A stretch of 64,000 nucleotides of DNA from Hydrogenophaga sp. (GCA_011391595.1 JAABQG010000003.1:23898-87897); one strand, 5' to 3'. Shown: positions 27,501-36,713, counted from the first letter of the stretch. Notes: a model not told the origin generated them from the letters alone. Numbers and translations are program-made.

Positions 27501-30481
27501 GCCGTCTGTCTACACAGTTGACTGAATGGTCACTGGAGCTGCATCGACACGTTCCATTGGAGGCTGAGACGCTCGCCCATTCATTGGCTGGCAGTTCGGC
27601 GACGGTGGGTTTTTCATCCTTGTCGGAAATGGCGCGGGCACTTGAGCACGCATTGCAGCGGATGCAGGGCCAAAACGGTGGCACGGAAACGCAGGGTCGC
27701 GTGTTCATGGACGCCGCGGAAGATATCCGCCGGATGCTGCATCAGTTCGCAGCGGGTTTCCTGAAAGAGCCGAATGCCGCGATTCTTGCCGAATTGAAGT
27801 CGTTGCAGCCCCGGGATGAAACCGTTGTATCCGAGAGCACCGTTGACGCCGATATCTTCGAACGCCATCACATTGAACCTCCCGAATCCGGGGACGAGGC
27901 GACGGTGGAGGACGTTGTCATTGATCAAGTGCCTTTGACAGAAGTCTCATTGTCCATTGTCGAGGGATCAGAGCCGGCGTATGAAAGTGAGATTGTCGAT
28001 TTTCTCAAAGAGGTCCAGGCGCCGTCACCAGAGCCCCTGCGCGTGGCGGAACGCCCCGTTGCCGAACGGTTTGCCCAGCGAGCCTTTGCCGGGCAGAACG
28101 TCGATGCGGACGACATCGATCTGGTTGACGTACTTGACCCGGACCTGTTCCCGATCTTTGAGGACGAGGCCAGCGAACTCTTGCCGCAACTGGGTGGCGC
28201 CCTGAGGCAATGGGTGGCGCGGCCGGACAACAGCACAGCCCGCGGCGAGGTGTTGCGTACCCTGCATACGCTGAAAGGCAGTTCGCGTCTTGCAGGGGCG
28301 CTGCAGCTCGGTGAAATGGCTCACCGGATGGAGTCAGAAATAGAGAGCCTGGGATCGGAGTCCATTCAGAGCACTGAAATCGCGCCCTTGATGACCCGTC
28401 TTGACGCGCTCGAAGGAAAGTTCGAGGCGCTTCGGCAGGTCAGCCTTCAGGTATTCATGCCAGAGGTTCTGCAAGCACCGGTCCCCGATGCTGTCGTTGA
28501 ACCGGTCGCGCCTGTTGTGCCAGTTTCCATTGAAGCGGAAAAGGTTGTTGGGATTCGCGCGGAGATTGCCAAACCGTCGCCCATGCTGGTCGCGCCGGTC
28601 CGTGCAGCGGCCAACCAGGCAGTCCGGGTCCGTTCGCAGTTGCTGGACCGTCTGGTCAATCAGGCTGGCGAGGTCATGATCACGCGGTCGCGCCTGGAAG
28701 CGGAAATGGGCCAGTTGCGGGGATCATTGCAGGACCTTACAGGCAACCTGGATCGCCTTCGGCAGCAGCTTCGTGACATTGAGTTGCAGGCTGAGAGCCA
28801 GATGCAGTCCCGCATGGCGCAGGCCAAGGATTCACAGCAAAACTTTGATCCGCTGGAGTTTGACCGCTTTACCCGGGTGCAGGAATTGACTCGGATGATG
28901 GCCGAATCCGTGAACGATGTGGCCACGGTGCAGCGCAACTTGCAGCGCACTGTCGAAGCGACGGAAGACGATCTGGTCGCGCAGGCGCGTCAGACGCGCG
29001 CTTTGCAGCAAGACTTGTTGCGCACGCGCATGATGGAGTTCGAAGGTATTTCGGAGCGTCTTTACCGGGTCGTGCGCCAAGCCTCCAAAGATACCGGCAA
29101 ACAGGTCAAGCTTGACATCAACGGTGGATCCATCGAAATGGACCGGGGTGTCCTGGACCGCATGACGGCAGCGTTTGAACACCTGCTGAGAAATTGCGTG
29201 GTTCACGGCATTGAGAATCCGGTGGATCGGGCTGCCGCTGGCAAGGAGTTGACCGGCACGATCACGATCGATCTGCAGCAGGCGGGCAACGATGTTTCTG
29301 TGACGTTCCGTGATGACGGTGCCGGACTGGACCTTCCCCGAATCCTGGAACGGGCGGTGGAGCACGGGTTGGTAGCCCCCGGGCATTCCTTGACCGACGA
29401 TGAAGCGGCGAATCTGGTTTTCATGCCTGGTTTCACGACGACAACGGAGGTAACGGAACTGGCCGGGCGCGGCATCGGCATGGACGTTGTTCGTTCCGAG
29501 ATTCAGGCCCTGGGTGGCCGGATTGAAACAACGACGCAGCGTGGTGCTGGCACGAGTTTCAAGCTGGTGTTGCCGTTGACAACAGCCGTGACGCAGGTGG
29601 TTGTGATGCGATCAGGGGCGATTTCAATGGGGGTTCCGGCGAACCTGGTGGAGTTGGTGCGTCGGGTATCAGAACGGGAACTGCAGCAGGCTTACAGCAC
29701 GGGGGTTCTCGAATACGCCGGAGAGGCCGTGCCATTCTTCTGGTCTGGCGCGTTGTTGCAGTCTTCGCCTCGTAGTATCGAGCCGCCCGCGAAGACACTG
29801 CCCATCGTGGTTTTCCGAAGCGCATCGCAGCGAGTAGCGGTTCACCTGGACGAAATCCTGGGCAATCAGGAAGCCGTGGTCAAGAATCTGGGGCCTCAGC
29901 TTTCACGTTTGCCCGGACTGGCTGGAATGACCGTGCTTGCTTCAGGGGCAGTGATCCTGATCTACAACCCGGTTGCGCTCGCCACTGTCTATGGGGAGCA
30001 GGCCCGTCAGTTCAGTGCGGCACAGGCCGAGGCCGAGACGCTTGAGGCGCAGACACGGCTTCCAGGGGCTCCGGCACGATCTGCAGGTGGAGCGGCTTCG
30101 CAGGTGCCGTTGATTCTGGTGGTTGATGATTCGATCACTGTGCGTCGGGTCACACAACGACTGCTGCAGCGCGAAGGGTATCGCGTTGCGCTGGCCGCGG
30201 ATGGGCTGCAGGCGCTCGAACGCCTGCAGGAAGAACAGCCGGTGGTGGTCCTTTCGGATATCGAGATGCCGCGGATGGACGGATTTGATCTGGCGCGCAA
30301 CATCAGGGGTGATGAGCGCCTGAAGCAGCTGCCGATCATCATGATCACATCGCGTATCGCAGAAAAGCACAAGGAGCATGCCCTGGCTCTCGGCGTCAAT
30401 CATTACCTTGGCAAGCCCTACTCAGAAGAGGAACTGCTCAGTCTGGTGAGGCGCTATATCAAAGCCCCGGTTTCTGCCTGA
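24551..30481 (+). CDS. chpA: hybrid chemotaxis kinase ChpA (PilL)
   Basis: A 1976-residue CheA-type hybrid kinase. A long N-terminal region (about 1-640) resembles FimL/Hpt-like helical domains without an obvious phospho-His. Hpt motifs then follow: FHTLKGSSRMVGL (His near 737), AHSLAGSSATVGF (His near 1010, divergent) and LHTLKGSSRLAGA (His near 1239). The kinase core has LLRNCVVHGIE near 1547, DDGAGLDLPRIL and GRGIGMDVVRSEI, then a CheW-like domain and a C-terminal receiver with phospho-Asp 1903 in VVLSDIEMPRMDG. Pseudomonas ChpA is longer with more Hpt domains. It phosphorylates PilG and PilH. Confidence 0.95.
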   Translation: MQIDEAVGIVNPITGVSDLGPLAWVLEELRKSLDVANKSLRRYVRDADAARGTDLGSVDAIQLRMARQQMHQSVGALEMVGLVAPAHMLRAMELAVQQFVQRPEKCNEAAAAILERASFALVEYLDVIMAGGQESAVGLFPHYRDAQLLAGGDRIHPADLWPLVWRWIRPEMGMSAPGEASAQTADRARMDQAVLRVMQKGDPKAATELRDLSMSMAREAGSGESAIFWSVSAGYFDAIACALLPVDLYVKRAASQVLMQYSAFVRGDKHVSERLAKDLLFFCAQSVPPNPQEAICLDAVRKAYGLNRFEPVDYEFRRYGRFDPALLAQARKRIDVVKEAWSALSGGDSVRLKNVVDQFNQVADSILKLHPGGERLAAGLRHAAELTARSGKPPGAEVALEVATSVLYLEAALADRDPDDGELAGRTNRLAERLEHVCAGGSAEPLEHWMEELYRRVSDRQTMGTVVGELRLTLSEAEKALDEFFRNPADKAVLNTVPALLAQMRGVLSVLGLDQASQAVLRMRDGVEQFLVKDVDPSAGTEIGAFDKLGNNLGALGFLIDMLNYQPALARKLFVYDAELGELRPLMGRSGLSSTESGGNIPEALPVAQPSSLQATPLAGEPVAGSPEPVVEADWSFDLDLPGPIPDEVRALAKEEAGVLPESLQDSLEIDRLGPVPEILEPGETQIEVTEFEEDDLQGIFLEEANEVIDNGLLALDMLALDPLDLAHQTVLRRAFHTLKGSSRMVGLMEFGEAAWSLEQLLNAWLSEQKPASAELCGLSREALMAFQLWAHDIARGDARHWSAAVFQSSADALRKDNKRLPLVLPVSAALPDGLPPDSQDDVAAQSVAPWLEELALPSDDAVVALDSSSEDVATAFSDLAEPPDSIVASELVPATPTEAFSELIEIDLESLAAVAGQQISAEDVAAPGIADSALVGEVAATDESQRVPAEIEIEEDQIKVIGSLRIGIPLYNVFLNEADEWSRRLSTQLTEWSLELHRHVPLEAETLAHSLAGSSATVGFSSLSEMARALEHALQRMQGQNGGTETQGRVFMDAAEDIRRMLHQFAAGFLKEPNAAILAELKSLQPRDETVVSESTVDADIFERHHIEPPESGDEATVEDVVIDQVPLTEVSLSIVEGSEPAYESEIVDFLKEVQAPSPEPLRVAERPVAERFAQRAFAGQNVDADDIDLVDVLDPDLFPIFEDEASELLPQLGGALRQWVARPDNSTARGEVLRTLHTLKGSSRLAGALQLGEMAHRMESEIESLGSESIQSTEIAPLMTRLDALEGKFEALRQVSLQVFMPEVLQAPVPDAVVEPVAPVVPVSIEAEKVVGIRAEIAKPSPMLVAPVRAAANQAVRVRSQLLDRLVNQAGEVMITRSRLEAEMGQLRGSLQDLTGNLDRLRQQLRDIELQAESQMQSRMAQAKDSQQNFDPLEFDRFTRVQELTRMMAESVNDVATVQRNLQRTVEATEDDLVAQARQTRALQQDLLRTRMMEFEGISERLYRVVRQASKDTGKQVKLDINGGSIEMDRGVLDRMTAAFEHLLRNCVVHGIENPVDRAAAGKELTGTITIDLQQAGNDVSVTFRDDGAGLDLPRILERAVEHGLVAPGHSLTDDEAANLVFMPGFTTTTEVTELAGRGIGMDVVRSEIQALGGRIETTTQRGAGTSFKLVLPLTTAVTQVVVMRSGAISMGVPANLVELVRRVSERELQQAYSTGVLEYAGEAVPFFWSGALLQSSPRSIEPPAKTLPIVVFRSASQRVAVHLDEILGNQEAVVKNLGPQLSRLPGLAGMTVLASGAVILIYNPVALATVYGEQARQFSAAQAEAETLEAQTRLPGAPARSAGGAASQVPLILVVDDSITVRRVTQRLLQREGYRVALAADGLQALERLQEEQPVVVLSDIEMPRMDGFDLARNIRGDERLKQLPIIMITSRIAEKHKEHALALGVNHYLGKPYSEEELLSLVRRYIKAPVSA

Positions 30482-30498
30482 CCCTGCCAGGTTTCCAG

Positions 30499-30518
30499 CG
30501 CCACCGTGATAGGTGGCG
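30499..30518. terminator. hairpin between convergent chpA and photolyase genes
   Basis: CGCCACC-gtgata-GGTGGCG is a perfect 7-bp inverted repeat immediately after the chpA stop, and outer CCAG/CTGG bases may extend it. There is no T run, so it may stall transcription or protect the 3' end rather than act as a classical terminator. Confidence 0.45.
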
Positions 30519-30520
30519 GG

Positions 30521-32002
30521 CTAGTGCTGGTCGGTTTTCTTGACCACCGCGTACCGCTTCAGGGTTCTTTCCCGCGCTTGTCCATGCGCCACCAAAGGAC
30601 GGGGATAACTTTTTCCGAGTTCCACACCGGCATCCAACAGTTCAACGGGTGTCGCTTCCCAGGGCGCGTGCAGCGCCTTCCCCTTCAGCGCGGAGAGTGC
30701 CGGGACATACCGACGAATGAACTTGCCCTCAGCATCGAACTTCTCGCTCTGGCTCACGGGGTTGAAGATGCGGAAGTAGGGCTGTGCATCACAACCACCG
30801 GAACTGGACCATTGCCATCCCCCATTGTTGGCGGCAAGATCGAAATCGTTGAGTTTTTCAGAAAAATAGCGCTCTCCCCAACGCCAATCGACCCCCAGAT
30901 CCTTGACCAGAAAGCTGGCAACCACCATACGTAAACGGTTGTGCATATAGCCGGTCTGATTGATCTGTGCCATTGCCGCGTCGACTAACGGATAGCCGGT
31001 CTTCCCGTCACACCAGGCGTTGAAAAGTGCTTCGGCATGTTTGCCATGCTCCCAAACAATGTTGTCGTATTCTGGTTTGAAACTTCGCGTTGCAACATGC
31101 GGGAAATTGGCCAGAACCTGAAAATAGAAATCCCGCCATATCAGTTCCCCCAGCCAGACACTGGCGCCCTGGCTGCCCTCCACCATCCGTCTATGTGCAA
31201 CACCGGCAAGCTGTCGGATGGAAACCGTGCCAAAGCGCAGGTGGACGCTCAGGTAGCTGGGGCCCTTGATAGCCGGAAAGTCGCGGGCCTCGTGGTAGCG
31301 GTCAATCCGCTCCAGGAAGTCTGCAAGGAGCCGCTGGCCGCCGCGTGCGCCGGTCGGCATCCTCATCTCGGCGAGATTGGTGCCCTCAAAGTCGATGTCG
31401 CTGAGCGTCGGTACCGGGTTGCAATGCCCGGCAGGTCTTGCTGCCAGAGCTGTCGCATACGGGGTCACAGGGTAGGCCTGGACGTCATCGCTGTCCAGTT
31501 TTTTCAGCCAGGCGTTCTTGTAGGGGGTATAGACACCGTAAGGCCTGCCATTTTGTGTCAATATTTCTTCGCGTTCGAAGATGACATGATCCTTGCATGT
31601 ATGGAGCGATATTCCGGCGTTCGCCAGTGCGCCGCGCACCGCGGCATCCCTGGCCATCGCCTGTGGCTCATAGTCATGGCTCGCAAATACCGCTTGAACG
31701 CCGAGTTTTCCCGCGAGATGGGGGATTTCGTGTCCGGCCGTGCCGTGGAGCACGATCAAGCCCGCGTCGGTGCGACCCGAGAGGTCGCGCAGCGCCGCGT
31801 CCAGTTCCACCAGCGACTCGCGGATGAACTCGACGCGCCGGTCGGCGCGCGGAAGAGGATCAAGAATGTCACAGTCGAAAACAAAGACGCAATGCAATTG
31901 CCCGCAGCTTCTCAGTGCGTGGTACAAGGCCGCGTTGTCGTCTGCACGCAGATCCCTGCGGAACCACATCAGGCCGTTATGGAAAGGCTTGTCCTTGTTC
32001 AC
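30521..32002 (-). CDS. phrB: deoxyribodipyrimidine photolyase
   Basis: An FAD photolyase of 493 residues that repairs UV-induced cyclobutane pyrimidine dimers with blue light. The N-terminal antenna domain starts LMWFRRDLRADDNAALYHAL. The catalytic domain contains WGELIWRDFYFQVLANFPHV and PLVDAAMAQINQTGYMHNRL, plus the family signature MVVASFLVKDLGVDWRWGER and WQWSSSGGCDAQPYFRIFNP. I prefer the GTG at 32002 because AAGGA lies eight bases upstream; the first ATG is at residue 12. Upstream in-frame codons lie over algH. It diverges from algH with only 15 bp between starts. Confidence 0.95.
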   Translation of the reverse strand: MNKDKPFHNGLMWFRRDLRADDNAALYHALRSCGQLHCVFVFDCDILDPLPRADRRVEFIRESLVELDAALRDLSGRTDAGLIVLHGTAGHEIPHLAGKLGVQAVFASHDYEPQAMARDAAVRGALANAGISLHTCKDHVIFEREEILTQNGRPYGVYTPYKNAWLKKLDSDDVQAYPVTPYATALAARPAGHCNPVPTLSDIDFEGTNLAEMRMPTGARGGQRLLADFLERIDRYHEARDFPAIKGPSYLSVHLRFGTVSIRQLAGVAHRRMVEGSQGASVWLGELIWRDFYFQVLANFPHVATRSFKPEYDNIVWEHGKHAEALFNAWCDGKTGYPLVDAAMAQINQTGYMHNRLRMVVASFLVKDLGVDWRWGERYFSEKLNDFDLAANNGGWQWSSSGGCDAQPYFRIFNPVSQSEKFDAEGKFIRRYVPALSALKGKALHAPWEATPVELLDAGVELGKSYPRPLVAHGQARERTLKRYAVVKKTDQH

Positions 32003-32017
32003 CGCTAAAATTCCTTC

Positions 32018-32617
32018 ATGCCCGCCGATTCTGCTCCAATCAATCTGACGCATCACTTCCTGATTGCGATGCCCGGGTTGGAAGACGAGACATTTAACAA
32101 AAGCGTGGTCTACCTCTGCGAACACAACCAGCGGGGCGCGCTGGGACTGATCATCAACAAGCCCAGTGACGTTAACCTGAAACGTCTTTTTGACAAAGTC
32201 GAGTTGCCCCTGCATCGCCCCGATCTGTCGAAGGCGCTTGTCTTTCAGGGGGGGCCGATGCAGACCGAGCGTGGTTTTGTCCTGCATGATTCCATGATCA
32301 GCAGTGGCGCGCATTCTGATGAGTTGGCCTATGCATCGACGATGGTCATTCCAGGCGGCTTGGAGATGACAACGTCTCGAGACGTTCTGGAAGCACTGTC
32401 AAGCGGCTTCGGACCCCGTCGCGTGCTGGTTTCTCTCGGCTATTCCGCATGGGGTGAGGGGCAACTCGAAACAGAACTTGGCGAAAACACCTGGTTGACC
32501 GTGGGGGCCGACCCGGAGGTCATTTTCGAAACACCTTTCGAGCAACGCTATGACCGGGCGCTTGGTTTGCTGGGTCTGCAGGCCTGGATGCTGTCGCCTC
32601 ATGCGGGGCATGCATGA
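32018..32617 (+). CDS. algH: YqgE/AlgH family protein (UPF0301)
   Basis: A 199-residue protein with the family segments LTHHFLIAMPGLEDETFNKS near the N terminus, VYLCEHNQRGALGLIINKP near 37-55 and GGPMQTERGFVLHD near 86. The biochemical function is not settled, although AlgH affects alginate regulation in Pseudomonas. It heads a tight operon: its stop overlaps ruvX by four bases, and ruvX-pyrR-pyrB continue with overlaps. This order is widely conserved in proteobacteria. Confidence 0.93.
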   Translation: MPADSAPINLTHHFLIAMPGLEDETFNKSVVYLCEHNQRGALGLIINKPSDVNLKRLFDKVELPLHRPDLSKALVFQGGPMQTERGFVLHDSMISSGAHSDELAYASTMVIPGGLEMTTSRDVLEALSSGFGPRRVLVSLGYSAWGEGQLETELGENTWLTVGADPEVIFETPFEQRYDRALGLLGLQAWMLSPHAGHA

Positions 32618-33027
32618 GCACTATCGTGCCCGATGTGCCCGCCCACCTCCATACTTTTCTGGCACTGGATTTTGGGCTCAAGCGCACGGGCATTGCGGTG
32701 GGCAATCGCCTGACCCGGTGCGCCACGCCTCAGCCCACGATCAAGGCCGAAGGCGATGCTCGGTTCGTACATATTGCGGCACGGATCAGGGAATGGCAAC
32801 CAGACGCGCTGGTGGTCGGCATTCCCTTTCACCCCGACGGCGCGGCGCACGACAACACACGCCATGCCCAGCGTTTTTCACGTCAACTTCAGGGGCGCTT
32901 CGGATTGCCAGTGTTTGAGGTCGATGAACGCTACAGCACCACCGAGGCGCTGCAAATTGGCGCGCCTGACGCCGATGCTGCGGCCGCCGGCATCATTCTT
33001 GAACAGTTTCTGAGGAGCATTCCATGA
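32614..33027 (+). CDS. ruvX: Holliday junction resolvase-like protein YqgF/RuvX
   Basis: A 137-residue RNase H-fold protein. TFLALDFGLKRTGIAVGNRL near residue 13-32 carries the first catalytic aspartate (ALDFG), VVGIPFHPDG near 66 is the second strand, and VFEVDERYSTTEAL near 103 carries an acidic residue. YqgF proteins are linked to 16S rRNA 5'-end processing as well as resolvase-like activity. ATGA overlaps couple it to algH upstream and pyrR downstream. Confidence 0.93.
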   Translation: MSTIVPDVPAHLHTFLALDFGLKRTGIAVGNRLTRCATPQPTIKAEGDARFVHIAARIREWQPDALVVGIPFHPDGAAHDNTRHAQRFSRQLQGRFGLPVFEVDERYSTTEALQIGAPDADAAAAGIILEQFLRSIP

Positions 33028-33557
33028 ACACGCAGAGTGAAGATGCCGAGGTGCCGGGCACCGGGGCCTTGCTCCTGGATGCCGAGGCGCTGTACCGTGA
33101 GCTGCTGCTGGGTGTACGCGCCCTGTGCACGCCGCAGACCCGCCTGGTAGGGATCACTTCGGGGGGCGCTTGGCTGGCCGAGCGAATGCAGAAGGACTTG
33201 AAGTTGCCCGGAGAAGCTGGCACGATTTCATCGGCCATGCACCGTGACGATTTTGCGAAACGGGGACTTTCGTCCGGCGGACAGACGCTTTTGCCTTTTG
33301 ACGTCAACGGCGCAGAAATTGTCTTGCTGGATGATGTTCTCTACACCGGCCGGACAATCCGCGCGGTCATCAACGAGCTGTTTGACTATGGTCGGCCTGC
33401 CAGTGTCAAACTGGTCGTTCTGGTCGACCGGGGCGGGCGCGAACTTCCCGTGCAGGCAGACCTCGCTGTAGCGCGTGTCACGTTGCCATCCTCCCGGTCC
33501 CTGGCGCTCGCGCGGGACGCTGCGGGCGTGTTCAGTTTTCACGTCGAGGGTCAGTGA
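33024..33557 (+). CDS. pyrR: pyrimidine regulatory protein/uracil phosphoribosyltransferase PyrR
   Basis: A phosphoribosyltransferase-fold protein of 177 residues. The PRPP-binding loop is [20 protein letters not shown] near residue 102-121. [20 protein letters not shown] near 40 is the family N-terminal segment. PyrR in Gram-positives regulates pyr attenuation; in proteobacteria linkage to pyrB is conserved but the RNA-binding role is uncertain. No attenuator hairpin is apparent before pyrB, which overlaps its end. Confidence 0.92.
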   Translation: MNTQSEDAEVPGTGALLLDAEALYRELLLGVRALCTPQTRLVGITSGGAWLAERMQKDLKLPGEAGTISSAMHRDDFAKRGLSSGGQTLLPFDVNGAEIVLLDDVLYTGRTIRAVINELFDYGRPASVKLVVLVDRGGRELPVQADLAVARVTLPSSRSLALARDAAGVFSFHVEGQ

Positions 33558-34522
33558 GCATGCTCTACAAGCGCAACCCCCAGTTGAACAGCAACGGTGA
33601 ACTGGTTCACCTTCTCTCCACCGAAGGCCTGTCCCGGGAAATCCTGACGCACATCCTGGACATCGCAGCGAATTTTGTCAGCGTCAGCGACCGCGAAGTG
33701 AAAAAGGTGCCGCTGCTGCGCGGGAAGAGTGTCTTCAACCTGTTCTTCGAAAATTCAACACGGACCCGTACCACCTTCGAGATCGCCGCCACACGGCTGT
33801 CGGCGGATGTGATCAATCTGGACATTGCGCGGTCCTCGGCGTCAAAGGGCGAATCACTGCTCGACACCATTGCCAACCTCAGCGCGATGGCCGCCGACAT
33901 TTTTGTGGTGCGCCACAGCGAGTCCGGCGCACCCTACCTGATCGCTCAGCACGTGGCGCCGCATGTGCATGTCATCAATGCGGGTGACGGGCGCCATGCT
34001 CATCCGACGCAGGGCCTGCTGGACATGTACACCATCCGGCACTACAAGAAGGATTTTTCCAGCCTCACCGTGGCGATCGTGGGCGACGTGCTGCATTCCC
34101 GCGTGGCGCGTTCCGACATTCACGCGCTGACCACGCTGGGATGCGCCGAAGTCCGTGTGGTCGGTCCCAAGACGCTCGTGCCGGTTGACATGGCGCAAAT
34201 GGGAGTTCGGGTGTGCCACACGCTGGAAGAGGGCATCAAGGACTGTGACGTGGTCATCATGTTGCGGCTGCAGAACGAACGCATGAGCGGCGCGTTGCTG
34301 CCATCGAGCCAGGAATTTTTCAAGAGCTTCGGACTCACGCCCGAAAAACTCCAGCTGGCACGGCCTGACGCAATCGTGATGCATCCTGGTCCGATCAACC
34401 GGGGGGTTGAAATTGATTCGGCCGTGGTTGACGGGCAGCAAAGCGTGATCCTCCCGCAAGTCACCTTTGGCATCGCGGTGCGCATGGCCGTGATGAGTAT
34501 CGTGGCCGGCAACGAGGCATGA
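33554..34522 (+). CDS. pyrB: aspartate carbamoyltransferase catalytic subunit
   Basis: The enzyme, 322 residues, condenses aspartate with carbamoyl phosphate. [20 protein letters not shown] near residue 58-77 is the carbamoyl-phosphate loop (STRTRTSF-type). [20 protein letters not shown] near 142 and [11 protein letters not shown] near 235 are also conserved. The start is GTG at 33554, overlapping the pyrR stop, or the ATG two codons later. No pyrI is present. The downstream pyrC-like gene probably supplies the non-catalytic subunit known from Pseudomonas-type class A ATCase. Confidence 0.97.
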   Translation: MSMLYKRNPQLNSNGELVHLLSTEGLSREILTHILDIAANFVSVSDREVKKVPLLRGKSVFNLFFENSTRTRTTFEIAATRLSADVINLDIARSSASKGESLLDTIANLSAMAADIFVVRHSESGAPYLIAQHVAPHVHVINAGDGRHAHPTQGLLDMYTIRHYKKDFSSLTVAIVGDVLHSRVARSDIHALTTLGCAEVRVVGPKTLVPVDMAQMGVRVCHTLEEGIKDCDVVIMLRLQNERMSGALLPSSQEFFKSFGLTPEKLQLARPDAIVMHPGPINRGVEIDSAVVDGQQSVILPQVTFGIAVRMAVMSIVAGNEA

Positions 34523-34622
34523 GCATGGCCCCTTGCCCGCCATTTGGTTCACTGTCCCCAGCAGGCTTGGGGCGGCCCGGTGTTTCCGCTCCTGACCTTG
34601 AAGATTCAGTGAAAGATCAATC

Positions 34623-35921
34623 ATGAAAATCCTGATCCAGGGCGGCAGGGTCATCGACCCGGCCTCAAGTTTTGATGAAACCTGCGACGTTGCTATCGCT
34701 GCCGGGCGCATCGTGGGCATCCGGCAGGTGCCGGCTGACTTTGCGCCCAACAAGGTTATCCACGCAAATGGATGCATCGTGGCGCCAGGCTTGGTTGATC
34801 TGGCGGCGCGCCTTCGGGAGCCCGGTCATGAGCACGAAGGCATGCTCGCGAGCGAACTCGCAGCGGCGGTTGCCGGCGGCGTGACCAGCCTGGTCTGTCC
34901 GCCGGACACCGACCCGGTGTTGGATGAGCCCGGACTGGTGGAGATGCTCAGGATCCGGGCCGAGAAGCTGCATCAGGCTCGCGTTTTTCCGCTGGGTGCG
35001 CTCACGCGCGAACTGTCGGGCGAGGTGCTGACCGAGATGGTTCAGTTGACCGAGGCGGGATGCGTTGGCTTCAGTCAGGCGGAGGTGCCCCTGGTAAATA
35101 CGCAGGTGTTGCAAAGAGCGATGCAGTACGCCAGCACGTTTGGCTATTCCGTGTGGTTGCGGCCGCAGGAACTGTATCTGGGGCGTGGCGTGGCGGCCAG
35201 TGGGCCGCTGGCCACGCGCATGGGTCTGGCTGGCGTGCCGGTCGCCGCTGAAACCATTTCGCTGCACATCATTTTCGAACTCATGAAGTCCACCGGCGCC
35301 CGGGTCCACCTGTGCCGTCTCAGCAGCGCGGCAGGGCTTGAACTTGTCCGTCGCGCCAAGCATGAAGGATTGGACGTCACCTGTGACGTGAGCATCAACT
35401 CCCTGCATCTCACCGAAAACGACATCGGCTATTTCGATAGCCGTGCCCGGCTGAACCCGCCGCTTCGCCAGCAGCGCGACCGGGAGGCATTGGGACGGGC
35501 GCTGGCCGACAGCACGATCGATGCGCTGGTGTCCGACCACACGCCGGTCGACGAAGACGCCAAGACACTGCCGTTCGCCGAGGCCGAACCCGGTGCCACC
35601 GGGCTGGAGCTCCTGCTTAGCCTGGCGCTCAAGTGGGGACTGGCGCCTGACGTCGGTCTGAAGCGCGCCCTGGCGGTGCTGACCAGCGAGCCGGCCCGTG
35701 TCCTTGGCCGGTCGCCGGCTGCGCTGCAGACCGGCATGGGGCGGCTGTACGAAGGCGGCGCCGCGGACGTTTGTGTCTTTGACCCTGAAGCCGAATGGGT
35801 GGTGGCGCCAACCTCGTTGCGCAGCCAGGGCAAGCACACGCCGTTTTCTGGCTATGCGCTGCCGGGTCGGGTTCGCTACACACTGGTGGGTGGCCACCTG
35901 GCCTATGAAGCAGCGCACTGA
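34623..35921 (+). CDS. pyrX: dihydroorotase-like protein lacking metal ligands (PyrC'/PyrX)
   Basis: A 432-residue amidohydrolase-fold protein. The usual D-x-H-x-H metal motif before LREPG reads VDLAARLREPG, with Ala61 and Arg63 in place of the two histidines. The segment usually FSDDG is FSQAEVPL, and the usual His-Glu-Asp region reads WLRPQELYL. SDHTP near residue 304 is retained. This matches the inactive PyrC' subunits that assemble with PyrB in Pseudomonas. It is likely structural rather than catalytic; a true dihydroorotase should be elsewhere. Located 100 bp after pyrB. Confidence 0.85.
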   Translation: MKILIQGGRVIDPASSFDETCDVAIAAGRIVGIRQVPADFAPNKVIHANGCIVAPGLVDLAARLREPGHEHEGMLASELAAAVAGGVTSLVCPPDTDPVLDEPGLVEMLRIRAEKLHQARVFPLGALTRELSGEVLTEMVQLTEAGCVGFSQAEVPLVNTQVLQRAMQYASTFGYSVWLRPQELYLGRGVAASGPLATRMGLAGVPVAAETISLHIIFELMKSTGARVHLCRLSSAAGLELVRRAKHEGLDVTCDVSINSLHLTENDIGYFDSRARLNPPLRQQRDREALGRALADSTIDALVSDHTPVDEDAKTLPFAEAEPGATGLELLLSLALKWGLAPDVGLKRALAVLTSEPARVLGRSPAALQTGMGRLYEGGAADVCVFDPEAEWVVAPTSLRSQGKHTPFSGYALPGRVRYTLVGGHLAYEAAH

Positions 35922-35936
35922 GGGCTGTCGTCAGCC

Positions 35937-36713
35937 ATGAACCGCTTGCGCGCGGTGGGCAGACTGATGCGTGGCCTGGTGCATGTCGTGGCAGGCTTCT
36001 GGCTCATCTATGTGCGATTTCCACAGTTGCAGCCGTCGCATCGTGAGGCCGCGGTGCAGGCCTGGGCCCAGCGCATGCTGGTCCTGTGGGGCATTCGCCT
36101 GGAGGTGATGGGCGAACCACCGCACAGTGGCCCGGTGCTGGTGGTGGCCAACCACATTTCCTGGCTGGACATCCTGGTCCTGCACGCGGCCCGGCATTGC
36201 CGTTTTGTTTCGAAATCCGACGTCAAGCACTGGCCGCTGATCGGTGCACTTGCCACCGGCTCGGGCACCTTGTTTATCGAACGCGCCTCTCGAAGGGATG
36301 CCATGCGCGTGGTGCATCACATGGCGGACGCCTTGCGCGCTGGAGAGGTGGTGGCGGTGTTTCCCGAGGGAACGACGGGCGATGGTATCCACATGCTGCC
36401 TTTTCACGGCAACCTGATCCAGGCCGCCATTTCTGCCAATGCGCCGGTGGTCCCGGTGGCTCTTCGATTCGCCGATTCCTTGAGCGGGCAGACCAGTCTG
36501 GCGCCTTGCTATGTCGGCGAAGACACGCTGCTGGGTTCCTTGTGGCGAACCCTCTGCACGCCCGGAATCACCGCCATCGTGAGCTTCGGCGTACCGCAGC
36601 ATGCCGAGGGGCGCGACCGTCGGGTCTGGGCGGGCGAACTGCACGACATCATTGACGGGCTGCGGCTGAGCGTCATGGCTCCCAGGGCGCGCTCAGGCCG
36701 TAGAAAAAAATAG
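35937..36713 (+). CDS. plsC: 1-acyl-sn-glycerol-3-phosphate acyltransferase
   Basis: A membrane-associated acyltransferase of 258 residues that makes phosphatidic acid from lysophosphatidic acid. VLVVANHISWLDILVLHAAR near residue 65-84 carries the HxxxxD catalytic motif. GSGTLFIERASRRDAMR near 106 and VAVFPEGTTGDGIHMLPFHG near 140 are the substrate-binding motifs (FPEGT). One hydrophobic segment near the N terminus (VHVVAGFWLIYVRF) anchors it. It follows the pyrC-like gene by 15 bp. Confidence 0.94.
   Translation: MNRLRAVGRLMRGLVHVVAGFWLIYVRFPQLQPSHREAAVQAWAQRMLVLWGIRLEVMGEPPHSGPVLVVANHISWLDILVLHAARHCRFVSKSDVKHWPLIGALATGSGTLFIERASRRDAMRVVHHMADALRAGEVVAVFPEGTTGDGIHMLPFHGNLIQAAISANAPVVPVALRFADSLSGQTSLAPCYVGEDTLLGSLWRTLCTPGITAIVSFGVPQHAEGRDRRVWAGELHDIIDGLRLSVMAPRARSGRRKK

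Noticed and set aside
20880..30481. Pil-Chp region as a recent transfer because its codons look less GC-rich than neighbours
   Set aside because: Gene order is the usual one and chemosensory proteins often have lower GC; no mobile-element or tRNA boundary flanks it.
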